DNA of 64,000 nt from Prinia subflava. Taxonomy: Eukaryota; Chordata; Aves; Passeriformes; Cisticolidae. The notes under the pieces are model-generated. The model did no database searches, had not been told where the DNA came from, and saw only the letters and a list, made by a program, of their open reading frames with translations. Every line of letters starts with the position of its first letter. Position 1 is the first letter of the stretch. Position numbers and translations under genes: made by a program. The stretch is from the NCBI RefSeq assembly GCF_021018805.1, contig NC_086247.1, forward strand, positions 2,557,501 through 2,621,500, written 5' to 3'. Positions 11,888 to 23,330 of the stretch are shown here, piece after piece.

Positions 11888-12644
11888 AATCCTGTTCCTT
11901 GGCTGAGGTGAAGTTTTCCCAGACCTGCCCTGCAGAGGCTGTTGGCCTTGACTGGACTAAGTGCTTTTTTTTTCTCTCACAACCACTCTCACAAGTGACA
12001 TTTCTGATAAACAGCTCAAATTGTCTGTATTTATAATAGCTTACATAGTCCCTGCTGCTGCTGTAGGATAGCCATAATTCAAAGCAAACCTTTGCTGTCT
12101 AATTTAGCAGGTACTTAAGTATGGTGAGAGAGAAATTCTAGAGGCTGATGGGATATTTGCAATATACTCCTAAAATTTTGGGTTTATAATTATTTATAAG
12201 AGAACAAGGGGAGGAAAAAAGTTGGGTAGTAGAGAAGTTGACTCATGGTATTGAAGCAATAAACCATTTTCTCCTTAGAAAACCCGAAATATTGTGTTTT
12301 GCAGTAGCTTTTGAAAGTTAATATTTACGGGACTGGCAGTTAATAGACTTTCTGTTATGTCCTAAGTGATTTTGATGGGGAAGAGTTTTCTGACTCTGTC
12401 ATTCCCAGTTAGATCAGCTTTGGCAATGCTCTGACAGGATTTGCAAGGGTCTGGTGTTATCCAAGGAGAAGTGCATTGGAGAAGTGCACCCGAGCTGTGA
12501 ACCCACCCATAATTTCTCTGTGGTTTCTGCAGTAGCATCTCCCTCTAATGAGAGCAAAACAAACAAAATCACAACTTTTGAAAAGTCATGACCTGGATAA
12601 AACTAACCTTGACTTTTCTGTCTTTTATGATTAAGTTCTCCTGT

Positions 12645-12691
<47 letters not shown>

Positions 12692-13285
12692 TCCTGTTTC
12701 TGCCTGCAGATGTTCTGAAGAAATCCTGAGCTTTGGTATAAAACACAACTCTGTGTTTTAAAAAATCTACCCCTTTTTACTTAAAGTAATTGCAGCTTTG
12801 TTTTAATACATTAAATACCTATATGTCCCGCAGACCTTCAGATAACAGAATAATTTTTCTGGTGACAATTAATCTGATTTCTGAGCAGAGGTGTAGCTAC
12901 AGGGCTGCTTTGTTGGTGCATGTGGTTGTATGAGCTTTTCAATCCCACTGCTCAGATGGAAAATTGGAGGGGTTTGTCCTGGAAGAAAACAAGGAACATG
13001 TGAGTCAGAAAAATAAATTTGTTAGGTTTGGTGAGTATCCACACTTATTTTTTAGCTGGCAAGAGTTTGGCACTGTTCAGAATTGCTGTTAGTGAATTTA
13101 TAAAGTTGTTGGCAAACTCTTAATTCCCTGCATGTCCTCAGCCAGCATCTTGGATATCTTGTAGTGGGGTTACAATGAAGACAGAGCTATTTCAGGTTGT
13201 ATTGTTGTGGCTGCATCTCCAGGTTCAGATCTTCACACCTTTCTTTCTGGTTTAGCCCAGCTCATGGGAAATAACTGGGCTCTTA
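11888..13285. other. Unique non-coding sequence with a long T run
   Basis: AT-rich unique sequence. The only notable element is the homopolymer at 12648-12690, listed separately. Confidence 0.5.
12648..12690. repeat. Poly-T run, 43 bp
   Basis: Uninterrupted T from 12648 to 12690. The flanks are unique sequence with no recognisable retrocopy. The length in the assembly may be unreliable. Confidence 0.97.
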
Positions 13286-13340
13286 ATCACAGAATGGTTT
13301 GGATTGGAAGGGGCCTTAGAGATCATCTCGTTCTCCCTGG
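13286..13340 (-). repeat. CR1 LINE 3' tip
   Basis: Reverse CR1 end: AATCACAGAATGGTTTGGAT, GGAAGGGGCCTTAGAG, ATCATCTCGTTC. Only ~55 bp. Confidence 0.85.
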
Positions 13341-14011
13341 TTGTCTGAGGCAAAGTGTTATTTTATGAACTCCTTTGCCTTTGGCTCGTGGCATTTAGGT
13401 TTGCTCAGCCTCTGCCATGTTTTGGCTCCGTGTCAGAGATTTTTCATCTCTTCCACCTGAGGAAGAACGAGCTGAGTGAAGGGATTGGAGGTGCTGAGGG
13501 AGATGCTCTGAGCTGGACATGCAGTTGGACACTCAGGAATCTTCTCAGTGCCTGCTGGAGCCAGGAAGGACTGCCCAGCCCTAACTCTTTCCTTCAGACA
13601 CAGGCACAGTGCACAGTGGTGTCCTGTTAGCTCCATTTCCTTCTGCATATCACAACTTGGCCACTTCTGCCTTGCAGCTGGACACAACATAAATTTATAC
13701 AGAGGAGGAAAGAACTCAGCTCCTATGGGAGGTCTGAGGCTGTGGATTTTTCTCTTTCTGAACAAATTCCTGGTTTGCAATCCTCTAACCACTGTCCAGT
13801 CTTCCCTGTGGGCTCAGCAGAGATGTCTGGACCACAGCCTTGTTTTTCTTGGCTCTACCCTCAGAGTAACTGAGGAAGTCATATGAGTCTCTGGGGTGTC
13901 TGGGAAAGAGAAGCTGGAAGCTGCTGTCCTCACTCCCAGTGCTGGTGTGTGTGTGCAAGAATGCTTCAGTACATCTGCAGGCACACAGGGGGGTTCCTGG
14001 GGTGTCCTTTG
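13341..14011. other. Unique non-coding sequence
   Basis: Frames of 90-119 codons overlap on both strands without splice support or recognisable domains. Confidence 0.45.
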
Positions 14012-14087
14012 CAGGGCCAGGAGATGGATTTTGGGGATCCTGGTGTGTCCCTTCCAATTCAGGATATTCTGTGACTCTGTGATTCTG
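14012..14087 (+). repeat. CR1 LINE 3' tip (diverged)
   Basis: Ends CCCTTCCAATTCAGGATATT, then CTGTGACTCTGTGATTCT, the typical sense CR1 terminus. The 5' part is degraded. Confidence 0.7.
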
Positions 14088-14998
14088 CTGCTGTTGCTGT
14101 TGCCTGCGTGGTCCGACCTCCTCACCTGGGTGTGATGGTGGGGGTTCCCATCCCTAATTTTCACTGTCTCCCCTTGGTTTAGTCTGGAATTTGCCCTTCC
14201 CCTAGGGTTGGGATGTGGGGGTTTGCTGAGCCGTTATATGTGGGAGTGCCTGCAGCAGGATTGTTTCAGGATATCAGGTGATTGGTCATGGTTGGGCATT
14301 TCTCTGGCTACTAATAGGATGAGCTTTGGTGTTTTATCCTGCTGGAGCCTTATTTGAGACCTTTCTGAAGGACTTTGGTCCTTTGGTCAAGCCAAGGGTG
14401 TGGCCTCGCTGCTATGGTTGTGCCACAGAGCTCTACTCTCAGTTGTTGCTGCAGCACCTTTTAAAATATTCTCATTTAATGGCAGTACAAAGCATGGCTA
14501 AGTTCTGAAATGCCACGGAGAACCTAAAGAGTGGAAATACAGTGGCAGCAGAGCTTAACACTTTTTGGCTTTTGTTCATGTTGAGCTGTTTGGGTTTTGT
14601 GTGTTGACTGATCTGCTTGCTTGGGCTGCTGACATTCATCTCTCTTGACTGTCAAATTCAGTGTAGTGGAAATGTTAATCTGACCACAGTCACAATGCAA
14701 AGAAGGATCTTCAGGTGAAAACACACACAGAAGCCTTCTTAGGAATCTGTTTAGCTTAGAAGAACAAATCTGTACATGAGGTTGGTCATGTTTGTTCATG
14801 TTGTGCTGTCAAGTCCCACCCCACCAGCCTGGGGAAGCTGCTTTGTGTCGTCTCCTCCTGCACAAGACAACTCCAGGGATCCTCCTCTTTCCTAGCTCAT
14901 GGAACAAGGCTCCCACTGGGATCAAGGGGGTTTTAATGGTGCATATCCTACCCCATCTCCAGTCTGGGATAGTAAACATCCCAATATTTAAACATGCC
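14088..14998. other. Unique non-coding sequence
   Basis: No repeat copy or exon recognised. Frames of up to 91 codons are shadows without support. Confidence 0.45.
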
Positions 14999-15134
14999 AA
15001 AGGTAATAAACCTCTCTGAGATACACCTCAAAGCCTAGGAACATGGAGATGTCTTTATTATCCTTTATTATTAAAGGCCATAAACCTCTCTGAGATGCCC
15101 CTCAAGACTTTTGAGCATGGAGATGCCCTTTATT
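14999..15134 (-). repeat. ~60-bp direct duplication containing AATAAA on the minus strand
   Basis: Two copies (about 14999-15059 and 15073-15134, period 74 bp) share ATAAACCTCTCTGAGAT, CCTCAA and CATGGAGATG, and end TTTATT. On the minus strand each starts with AATAAAG. This resembles a duplicated polyadenylation region of a decayed LTR, but I cannot assign a family. Confidence 0.6.
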
Positions 15135-16099
15135 TCTGTGCAGGATCTAAGCCATAATCACAATCCTTTGAAGTTTTAAGCAGCTGTCTCATTCTGTCTG
15201 ATGTCTGATCTCCTCTCTGTGCTGTCACATCTGCCTGTCAGGCTGTCTCCTGCCAGATTTGGGTTCCATGTTGATACAAGATTCTCTGGTCCCCTTTCAA
15301 ACACCTCATCACCTTTCCCCTTTGTCATTTGCATGATCTTAAAGCTATTTCTTTTTTTGGTGGCTTTCTGGGAGCTTGGACTCTCCTGTGTTGTTCTCTC
15401 AAGCCCAGTTCACTCTGGGTAAGACAGATCTGGAGTCAAAATTGCTGTTGCTTTCTGAATTTTTTGTCCTTTTTATCCAGGACATGTTTGTAAATGCTGG
15501 TGTTCTGCTGGCTCCATGCTGTGTGGAGAGCACCAGAGGGTCCTCTTGTCCTACCTGTGGGATTGTCCATGAAAATTTAGCTAGACCTCTGCTGGTATCA
15601 TTTACCAGTTCAGAGCAGTTTGGGGATCATGGGTGGTCCATAGGGCAGGACTTCGCTGGAGGAGAAAAGTCTCAATGCAGCAGAGATTCCTGTGCCAGTG
15701 GTGAGCGTGGAGTGTCCAGGAAGGACAAAACCCCAACCAGTGTTTTTCAGGATGTTTTTTCTCTTGGTGTATCTGGTAAGGGTGCAGGAAATGTTTTTGG
15801 TTACTTCAGTGACTGTTCTGGTGAGTTCTGCCATAGGGAGGGGAACAGGGGCTTGACTTGCAATATCATCCAGAGTAGAACATTTTTTTGTCCATGCATG
15901 TTTTTTTTTACTGCTTTTTGGATGGATGGGCTGGAGGACAGTGAGTCAGTGGATACTGTGTGCTTGGAACACTGTGCTAAGTTTGGCTATCTAATTATGA
16001 AATTAAATTCTTCCAGTCCCAGGACCCATTTGTGCTGCTCTACTTGGGTGTTGCTCTGACTCCCAGGTGATGCTCCAGCTCTGGTTCTTCTGCCCCAGA
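15135..16099 (+). other. Region with the longest non-repetitive open frame; no gene assigned
   Basis: A + strand frame stays open from 15376 to 16059 (227 codons; first ATG at 15484, 192 codons). The peptide is Cys/Ser/Gly/Phe-rich and I recognise no domain, signal peptide or family. A TATA-like and an AATAAA-like element follow within 160 bp, suggesting a decayed LTR rather than a host gene. Could be chance openness. Confidence 0.3.
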
Positions 16100-16260
16100 G
16101 AGGACACAGCCTATAAAAGGATCTCAGTTGCTCTAGATGGAGCCTGAGCACGTTGGAATAAAGCTTTTCTCCCCAGGGAAAGTACGCCAGGCTCACGGTG
16201 GCACATTTGATGTGTGGGACACTGAACATCTGACCTCTGCTGCTCTTCTGCAGAAATATT
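16100..16260 (+). promoter_or_regulatory. LTR-like TATA box and polyadenylation signal
   Basis: TATAAAAGGATC at about 16112 is followed by GGAATAAAGC near 16154. The spacing of about 45 bp, then a CT-rich stretch, resembles the U3-R-U5 core of a retroviral LTR. No paired LTR or primer-binding site was found. Tentative. Confidence 0.3.
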
Positions 16261-17035
16261 TTATCAGGGTTTCTGCCCCTCCCATATTTGTTGAACAGTG
16301 TGCCAAATTCAGCACATTTGGTGGAATGATAAGATTTACCTCTGAAATGGAGCTTCTGTGTGTGAACAAGCCTGTGTGGGGATAGTTGGAAGGAAAGCTC
16401 ATAATGCCACCAAAGTCTTTAAAAACTGCGAGCCTGAGCCTGCTGTCCTCTCTTCACCTCAATTTCTCAGGTGTGACAAGCTTGAAAGCCAGAAACCTCT
16501 CTCTGAGTGCACGCTAGACATGACACAGTGAGTATATTTTTGGAAAATGAAGAACAATTGGTGTGTTACTGAAGGAAAAATACAACTGATGCTACTTCAC
16601 TGAAGGGAATCCCACCGCTGCCCCCCCTTTTTTCTTTTATTTTTTTTTCCCCTGGAAGCTACAGAATTTACTACTCTGTTTATGTGCTGAAAGAAAATGG
16701 TGATAAATTAGTCCCTGTAGCCAATCCTACTTGTACCACAGAAATAGTTGTATTTATGGAAGTGGTCAAACATGCAGCAGTGTCCAGAGATGTATGGCAA
16801 TGTTTACCCCAGCCCACAGCACTGTGTGATTTATCACAGGGCACAGAGCAGGCCGTAATGTGTGTCCTAATTAGTGCAATGTACCTTGTAATAGCTCTGA
16901 AATAAATTCTGCACTGAAGCTTTTGGCCCAAAAACCACAGGATTTAATGTAGATTCCTTGAGGATAAAAGGGGGAAAAAAATCATCTGATGTTGTAAAGG
17001 CCTTTGGGTGAAGTCTGAAATACATCTGTACATAA
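16261..17035. other. Unique non-coding sequence
   Basis: Contains a C/T run near 16620-16652. Nothing else recognised. Confidence 0.5.
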
Positions 17036-17185
17036 TCACAGAATCACAGAATGGTTTGGGTTTTGGAAGGGACTTTAAAGATCATCCCGTTCCAACCCCC
17101 TGCCATGGGCAGGGACACCTTCCACTATCCCAGGTTGCTCCAAGCCCCATCCAGCCTGGCCTTGGACACTCCCAGCTTGGATGGG
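17036..17185 (-). repeat. CR1 LINE 3' fragment
   Basis: Reverse CR1: AATCACAGAATCACAGAATG, GGTTTTGGAAGGGACTTTAA, CCCTGCCATGGGCAGGGACA, GCCTGGCCTTGGACACTCCC. It retains two terminal octamer-type repeats. Confidence 0.95.
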
Positions 17186-20022
17186 GCTTGCAGCAATTGG
17201 TAGGTGTCAAGTTTGTGGGTAAAATGTGTTAACCTTGCATTGCTCACCCTTTTCCTTCCATGACACAGAGCTTTCCTCTGCCCCATGGGCTCATGCTTCC
17301 TCTGTCAGCCCAAGCAGGACTGGGAAGTGATTATTGATTAATGAATTCATCAGCCCCACATCTTTGCTTGCACCCTCTTGGTGTGGCTCTTTATAGCACT
17401 TGGTAGTTTTAGAGAGAAAGGATAACTTATGATGGTGATTTGAAGCTCTGTGAGTGTCTTCCAGTTCCTTATCTCTCTTGCAGATGGTATTTAAGTGTGC
17501 TGCAAAACATAATTCTCATGTGGGAGTGGATCTCCACATGGACTTGTAGAATTTCTTCTGGTGTATTGCTGAATGATGTAACCAAAATCAGCTTTTTCTC
17601 CCCTTTTTATTTTTTTCTCATGGAGCTCCTGGAGGACTGTCAAGTACTGATGCTACCAATTCATAGAGAAGGAAACTGCCTCCCCAAGGGCTTTTGCTGT
17701 GAAGTGCTGTCAAGAAGGACTAATCTGAGACCTTTGAGCTTTGCTTCCCAGCTGAGATGCCCTCCGAGGGCTTGGGAAAATGGAGTTTCTTAGTTGATGT
17801 AGGATGAAATTTCCTTCAATACTTGCTATTTCTCTATCTAGTGTAAAGGCTTTTTTTCTTATTTTTATTTTTATAACAACCTTCATTATTCAGATCTTTA
17901 TTAGGACAGATTTTTATTTTTGTGGCTGGTGCTGTGGTGTTTTTCCTGTTTGCTTTCTGTTCTCCCCTTATCTGGCTTTTTCTCCATGAGTAGATCATGA
18001 GTATTTGATTGGGGGTGGAAGAGTCAAAGCAACACAAATTTATTTGGTCTGTCAAGCTTCCTCTTTGTAATATTCTTCTCCGTGTAAAAGATGACACAAA
18101 ATCAATCTCCTGGTTGGCGTCGTCATTCCTCTTCTGGAAGCTTTTGCTCAGTGATCGTTATTTTTTGTTTGGCTGCATTTTATCCTCTAATGTGTTTTCA
18201 AATACATCATCAGATAACAATTGTTGGGATCCTCCTTCCATTTGAAGGTCTGAGTGCAGATGTGAATTCGTGTGGCCTTTTTCTAACCTCCTGTAATCGT
18301 GTCATGCTGTTTTGTTTTAGAAGGGATACCCGGGGAAGGAATTGAATGCCAGTCAAGAATGAAGAATGAGGATATTATATTGTGGAATGGGATGTGGCTT
18401 CCGTGATCTTTTTTCAAACAATACATTTGTGGAAGCTTCCTCCAAATTTTTTTTTTTTTTTTGGTCCTCTGATTCTCTCAAGTTTTCTCTCCCATCATGC
18501 TGCCCTTCTGTCACTTTTTCAGGTTCTCCATCATCTTTGTGAGTGACTGTGAAAGCAGCTGCCTGGTTTTAAGTGAAGTGAACCAAAATATGGATTTTTT
18601 AAAACTACTGTTCCAGTGGTGAAATTATTTTTCTTCCTGAATACTTTAATTCAATACAAGTTCTTTCATACTGTAATTTTTTTTTGTTTCAACAGCCCTT
18701 TTTAGACCCTTTTATGTGTAGAATTCTTGATTCAGAGGGGGAAAAAAAAAAAGAAAATTAAAGCATATGGACATAGTTGAGCTTCTAATCTGAATTGAAT
18801 GAACTTATAATATTTTTTTGTAGTCAAAGCTTTGCAGCACTTTCTCTTTCCTCCCGCCCACATAATAAAGATGATATATGAGTTCCATGATCTGAGGAAC
18901 TGCTCTGTGAAGACTGGGGAAAGTTATTTTTGTTGAGAGAGTACTGAGGAGTCAACTGATGGCAGAGAGTGATGAGCAGGAGGACTCAGAGGCAAAGTGA
19001 GCCCCAAGAGGGAGCAGACAGAGGCTGGTGATTTAACCTCCTGTTGATTCACTGGAAGATCATTCTGTGCCCAAAAGTCCACACTGGTGAGATTTTAAAT
19101 CCAAGTCTAGTGAAGGATGTAAATGTAAATCTGAATGGGATTCTCTTTGAGTTTGTCTTATCTTAGGGGAGAGTGTCAGGGTGTTCCTTGCTAGCCCAGG
19201 AATGGATCTGCACAGATTGACCCCGTGTTCAGTGGGAAATTGCAGATCTCCAGAACACCTCTGATGGGAACTGTGAAATTGCCCTTCTTGCACTTCTGCC
19301 ATTAAACTGCTGAAGAGATTTATTTCGTGAACAGCTGTTCTCAGATTGGAATTTTCACTTCTCTGAGTAAGACTGGAAGCTGGGCAGAAAATTTGGCTGT
19401 TGGGTTGATGAGGCAGCAGTCAGAAAATGATGAACAAAAAGAAAAAGGTATTTTCTTTAGATGTCTTCTGATGATGTGTGGTAACTTCTTCCTCTCGCTC
19501 TGAGAGTTTTGCAGTCAAATTATATTTAATTCTGTCTTCAGTTGTGTCCCACTGATCTTTTTGGTGAATGCTGGTTGCATTTGAATTTTTGTGTCTAAAC
19601 AGTTTCTTGTGATGGTTTGTTGGGCTTTTGTTTTGTTTCTCCCTCACATGAAAGGGTGACAGCAGTTTCTCTAAAAAGACAAACTAAAATCTTGTAAGTT
19701 ACCATTTTTTCAAGATGTCTCAGCTCCTGAGGAGACAAACTGCTCTCCTAAAGGTGTTACAACTCACTCCTGAAACCTCCAGATTTTCTTAAGATGCCTC
19801 CCTCCTCCAGCAGTGATTAATTGCTGCTCCTGTAACCCAGTGGGTGGAATGGCCTGATATAAATCCAGACACGTGGAGACCTTTGCTCATCTTTAATCAT
19901 CTGCTGTCCAGTGCCACAGTGGAATAAATTATTATTGTTATTATAAAAGCTGCAATTTATCTTCGATCAGGCCTCAAGGCTAAATTTTTTATTTCTATGT
20001 TGTCTTCCTTGAGGCTCGGTAT

Positions 20023-20053
<31 letters not shown>

Positions 20054-21039
20054 TAAATTTCTACATATGGAAATTAAATTAAGAGCATTTTAATGCCTAC
20101 CAATATAAATCAAATTAAGAGTGTTTGCAGGGTTACTGTGGCCACAGAGTTACTGCTCATCACATTCTGGTTGCAGTGATTTCTCTTCAAACTGACCCAG
20201 AGCAGAATAACTCTGGGTGTGTTTCCTTCTGCTCTTGAATATTTGATTCCCAGGCACACACTCCTCCTTTCCCTTCCCCATTTCACTTCACTTGATGCAT
20301 TGGCAAGAGCTGGGTAGAACAAACAGGTATTTTGTCCTCATGAGATATTTGTCAGGTCTTTATTGGCTTTCTCAGCGCCGTTCTCCTGATGTGAGCCAAG
20401 GATCAGAAGCTGGGTTTATTTTAGGCAACTTATAAGACAAAATATAAGCTGCTTCAGTTCCTTTTCTTCCTCTGTGTAGGCACAGGCTACACTGTGGGAG
20501 CTGCTGGAATTATATCTCCTAACAATACAGCCTTTCATCTTTCTCAGACTGCAGTATATATATAATCCGACTGCTTGGTTTATTACATTTTTATTGCTGT
20601 CAAATTTTCCCGAAGATTAGACTGGGAGGAAAAATGCCTTCAGCGCCAGCTCTGTGCAGGTGTGAAATGGCCTCTGAGGAGGGGCACTGGGAGCACCAGG
20701 GCTGGAGTTATTGCAAGGCAGGCAGTCCAGAGGATGGGAAAATCCCCCCTGGAGGTGCTGATGCCTGGGTGGCCTGGCTGGGATGGATTACCCCATACTG
20801 GGGGTCCCTTTCCAGGTGCTGGCGGGGTGGATTGGTCCTGCTGGGAGCAGAATTGGCTGTTCCCAGTGAGTCTGTGGGGTTTAAAATATCTCTGAGATGC
20901 ATTCCCAATGAAACAGCTGAAGTTTCTGTGTGCTACTGGATTGCAGGCTGTGTTTCTTCGTGCTGTTGGCGTCTGAATGGTTAATTCCAGATATTCTCTC
21001 ACTTTTTTAAAAGCTTTAATTGCCCTCCCCTTTACTGGA
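17186..21039. other. Unique non-coding sequence
   Basis: About 3.9 kb without CR1. T runs lie at 18447-18462 and 20031-20054. A 9-bp inverted repeat (GCCTCAAGG / CCTTGAGGC) lies near 19970-20015. Low repeat content could indicate constraint, but I see no exon. Confidence 0.5.
20031..20054. repeat. Poly-T run, 24 bp
   Basis: Uninterrupted T in AT-rich unique sequence. Confidence 0.95.
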
Positions 21040-21375
21040 GCCTTTCAGTACCTAAAGGGAATTTATAGAAAGGTGAGGACAGGTTTTTTGTGGGGTACAT
21101 ATTGTTAGGAGAAGGGGCAATGATTTTAAATTAAAGGAAGGTAGATTTAGAGATTAGGAATAATTTTTTTATGCTGAGGCTGGTGAAGCCCTGGCACAGG
21201 TTGCCCAGAGAAGAAGCTGTGGCCTCCCTATCCCTGGAAACTCTCAAGTTGAGACTGGACAGGGCTCTGAGCAAACTGGTCTGGTTGAGGATGTCCCTGC
21301 TCAGTGCAGGGGGTTGAACCAAGGTGACCTTGAAAGGATCTTTCCAGCCCAACCTGTTCTATGATTCTGTGATTT
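21040..21375 (+). repeat. CR1 LINE 3' fragment
   Basis: Sense CR1: CCTTTCAGTACCTAAAGGGA, GGTAGATTTAGAGATTAGG, CCCTGGCACAGGTTGCCCAG, GGATGTCCCTGCTCAGTGCA, CTATGATTCTGTGATTT. Moderately diverged. Confidence 0.95.
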
Positions 21376-22659
21376 CATCTTTAGGTCTGAATAGGACTTC
21401 TGAAGAAATATAAAGGGTTGAGCAGGTGGTGGTCTAATGGCTGAAATGAAAGGACCAAATGTTGATTGGTGCAATAGAACTCTTGAAATCAACAGCTGAT
21501 GGTTATTTTTCACATTTTCAAAGATTTCCTGATGGACCTGCTATCTTTATCTCCTTTTTTTTTTTTTTTTCTTGGTAATCTGTGCAGACACACTCCCATT
21601 CTGCTTACCAAATCTCCCATCCTGCAAAGATTGACTTTCTTTTCCCATTTGGAGGAAAGAATGTCTTTTCATAGGCATTGGGAATGTGGGGAGGAACTGC
21701 TGCAGCAGATTTGAAAACTTGTCTCTATAAATGGTAAGGGCAAATTCAGCATTTTGAAAATAAATAATAATTTTAATGTACATCTTGGTGGAGGCTTGAG
21801 CTTCAGTTGTGTGGCTGTACAAATGCAAGCAGGAAACCAAATTATTTCTGAAGAACCCAACAGCCCAGCTTTGCTTTTTCCCCTAGCAAAGCCAGATATA
21901 CTGTGCAGTGTCCAAGACCTCTTTTTCTCTCCACCAGGGAAATTTCTGTGCTTTTTACATTCCTCCATTTTGCCACTGAGGCCTTCCTTTGAATCACCCA
22001 AGACCTGATTAATTCCTTATTCCCATATAGATGTGAATCCTGGCTGGATCAGCTCATCCTTGTATTTTAAGCCAATAATTTGAGGTCCACAGAGGTTATC
22101 TTGTGGGGTTTTTCCAGAGAAGAACCTTGCCACGTAAAGAAGTTCCTTTTGCTTTCCGTGCTTATTAAAAGATCGGAGGCACCATTTGCAAGAGGATGTC
22201 CTGAGTGCTTTTTAGAAATGTATTTTCAAGAAAAAAAAAAAATAAAATGTTTTCCAGCCCTCTGCATTATTTGATCTGTTATCTGTAACCTTCACTGCAG
22301 AAAGTGCCTCGCTGCATTTCAGTGATAACCTTATTGCTGTGTATCTGAGGCAATGTTTAGGTTCCTGTAGTGCCTTTCGTTGTGGCATCTCCAGCAGCTT
22401 TGCAAGTGTGCTGGAAAGTAGGTCAGTGTTATTCTCGTTTATAAAATAGAGGCTGAGTCTTTAGGTTTCTCTGTAACCAATTTTTTTTTTTTTTGTTGCT
22501 CGCAAGTGGTTCTGGCTGTGGAGAAGTTGCTGACTTTTCCTCTTCACTTTGCAGTTCTGAACCTCCCCCTCCTTTCTCAGCTACAGAATCACTTCTGGGA
22601 TGTTGAGAGAGATCTGCCATCATTGCTCATCCCAAACTTCCATTTCTTCTTCCCCACAT
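21376..22659. other. Unique non-coding sequence
   Basis: T runs near 21556 and 22482. Short frames only. Confidence 0.5.
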
Positions 22660-22865
22660 AGAATGGTTTGAGTTGGAAAAGACCTTAAATCTCATTCCAA
22701 CCCCCTGCCATGGGCAGGGACACCTTCCACTCGAGCAGGTTGCTCCATGCCCCATCCAACCTTCAACAAATCCAGGGACTGAGCAGCCAGAAATTCTCTG
22801 GGTAGCCCTTCCAGTGCCTCACCACTCTGATTTTCCTTCTTTCCAAAATCCCTCCATCTGCATCT
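22660..22865 (-). repeat. CR1 LINE 3' fragment, internally rearranged
   Basis: Reverse CR1 with AGAATGGTTTGAGTTGG, CCCTGCCATGGGCAGGGACA, GTTGCTCCATGCCCCATCCA, then a diverged middle and a CCTTCCAGTGCCTCACCACT block. Confidence 0.9.
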
Positions 22866-23227
22866 CCAGGAACGCTCAGAACTGCGCACAGTGGGAAGAT
22901 GAATGTGAAAATTTATCTCCAGTGCAGTAATTCATCTTGACCTTTTCTTGTGTTTTAGTTTAGCATTTTACAATTATTTTTATTTTACAATACAATTGTT
23001 ATTAGTTTAGCAGTTTTCAATCATTTTTTTAGGTTCTTAGGGTTTCTCAGGAGGGGCTGATCTGAGGGTGGGATGCAAAGAGCCAGTGCTGCAGGAGGGC
23101 TTGCATTAATCCCTGTTATGCTCTTATGGAATTCATTCCCTTTAACAAAGTGTTACAAAAAATTATTTTGGAGGGTTTACCTGGAAGCTGCCTGCTTCCT
23201 CTGTGTTCACATCTGGAAGTGCTCTTG

Positions 23228-23330
23228 TCACAGAATCATGGAATCGTTTGGGTTGGAAGAGACATTCAAGATCATATCATTCCAACTTCCCTGCCATGGA
23301 TAAGGACACCTCTCACCAGACCAGATCATC
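23228..23330 (-). repeat. CR1 LINE 3' tip
   Basis: Reverse CR1: CACAGAATCATGGAATCG, TTTGGGTTGGAAGAGACA, CCTGCCATGGATAAGGACAC. Confidence 0.9.
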
